Source of the DNA: Methanobacteriota archaeon
GTDB lineage: Archaea > Halobacteriota > Methanosarcinia > Methanosarcinales > Methanosarcinaceae
Direction of reading: 5' to 3'
DNA length: 32,988 nucleotides
NCBI GenBank assembly: GCA_023399215.1
Contig: JAEWQJ010000017.1
Location: forward strand, 1 to 32,988
This document shows positions 32,893-32,988 of this stretch, piece after piece. The notes under the pieces were generated by a model. The model did not search any database. It had not been told where the DNA came from and saw only the letters and a list, made by a program, of their open reading frames with translations. Every line of letters begins with the position of its first letter. Positions within the stretch are counted from its first letter, which is position 1. The position numbers were made by a program, and so were the translations under genes.

Positions 32893-32988
32893 AGGTGAGT
32901 ATGGCAGCGATCCAGAGTTCCCGAAGGCTCGCACACTTCAGTACAGTAAGGAACGCGGGCAGGCTTATCTACTGTGTTCGGGATGGGT
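32893..32988 (-). rRNA. 5S rRNA, 3' part (5' end beyond the window)
   Basis: Read on the minus strand from the right edge, the sequence starts ACCCATCCCGAACACAG, the conserved loop-C region of 5S rRNA. It continues with GATAAGCC, then GTACTGAAGTGTGCGAGCC and a GGGAACTCTGG helix. The 5' third lies outside. Its orientation implies a ribosomal RNA operon to the right, transcribed leftward. The exact 3' end is estimated. Confidence 0.85.

Overview
This window comes from a methanogenic archaeon, almost certainly a Methanosarcina. The evidence is the fused Fae-Hps enzyme, the archaeal aromatic pathway (ADH synthase plus type II dehydroquinate synthase), archaeal SRP54, a DUF1724-type Msr-like regulator, an archaeal initiator tRNA and a U73 tRNA-Cys, and AT-rich intergenic DNA with TATA promoters. 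The assignment rests on recognising gene families by eye, not on a database search.

Layout, left to right. (1) 1-835: the 5' part of a DUF1646 membrane transporter (minus strand) behind a leader that can fold into two stacked hairpins, followed by 1.2 kb without a convincing gene. (2) 2169-6551: a heat-shock block on the minus strand, made of an ArsR-type regulator, Cdc48 and two tandem Hsp20 genes. A near-perfect match to the recalled Archaeoglobus HSR1 operator sits at the regulator's promoter. (3) 6704-13073: single genes. These are an exported orphan metalloprotease prodomain-like protein, a zinc-ribbon protein (OapC/ArvC type), a phosphoribosyltransferase, an Msr-like regulator, a formyltransferase, a chagasin-like (I42) lipoprotein and a tiny Cys-rich protein. 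(4) 13295-15841: two tandem identical initiator tRNA-Met genes, SRP54, and the GMP synthase glutaminase subunit. (5) 16280-21492: an aromatic amino-acid operon (ADH synthase, DHQ synthase II, aroD, aroE, tyrA). (6) 21577-27069: two exported HEAT-repeat proteins that are tandem paralogues, separated by 1.2 kb containing a 51-bp tandem duplication. (7) 27066-29931: triosephosphate isomerase, Fae-Hps and endonuclease III, with strong hairpins between fae-hps and tpiA. (8) 30167-32988: two tandem identical tRNA-Cys genes, a Yip1-family membrane protein, a hypothetical protein, a frameshifted bacterioferritin remnant directly followed by a 90-bp MITE-like inverted-repeat element, and the 3' part of a 5S rRNA running off the right edge.

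How the genes work together. The regulator and cdc48 overlap by 4 bp and lie upstream of hsp20 genes, so one stress regulator probably controls unfolding and holdase functions. The aromatic operon supplies the first four steps to shikimate and the tyrosine branch; shikimate kinase, EPSP synthase and chorismate synthase are not in the window. Fae-Hps and TpiA both belong to sugar-phosphate/C1 metabolism.

Most interesting items: the structured leader of the DUF1646 transporter gene, the conserved heat-shock regulatory module, the paralogous exported HEAT proteins, the hairpin-rich fae-hps/tpiA spacer, and the bacterioferritin pseudogene abutting a MITE. I found no CRISPR array, prophage or complete insertion sequence.
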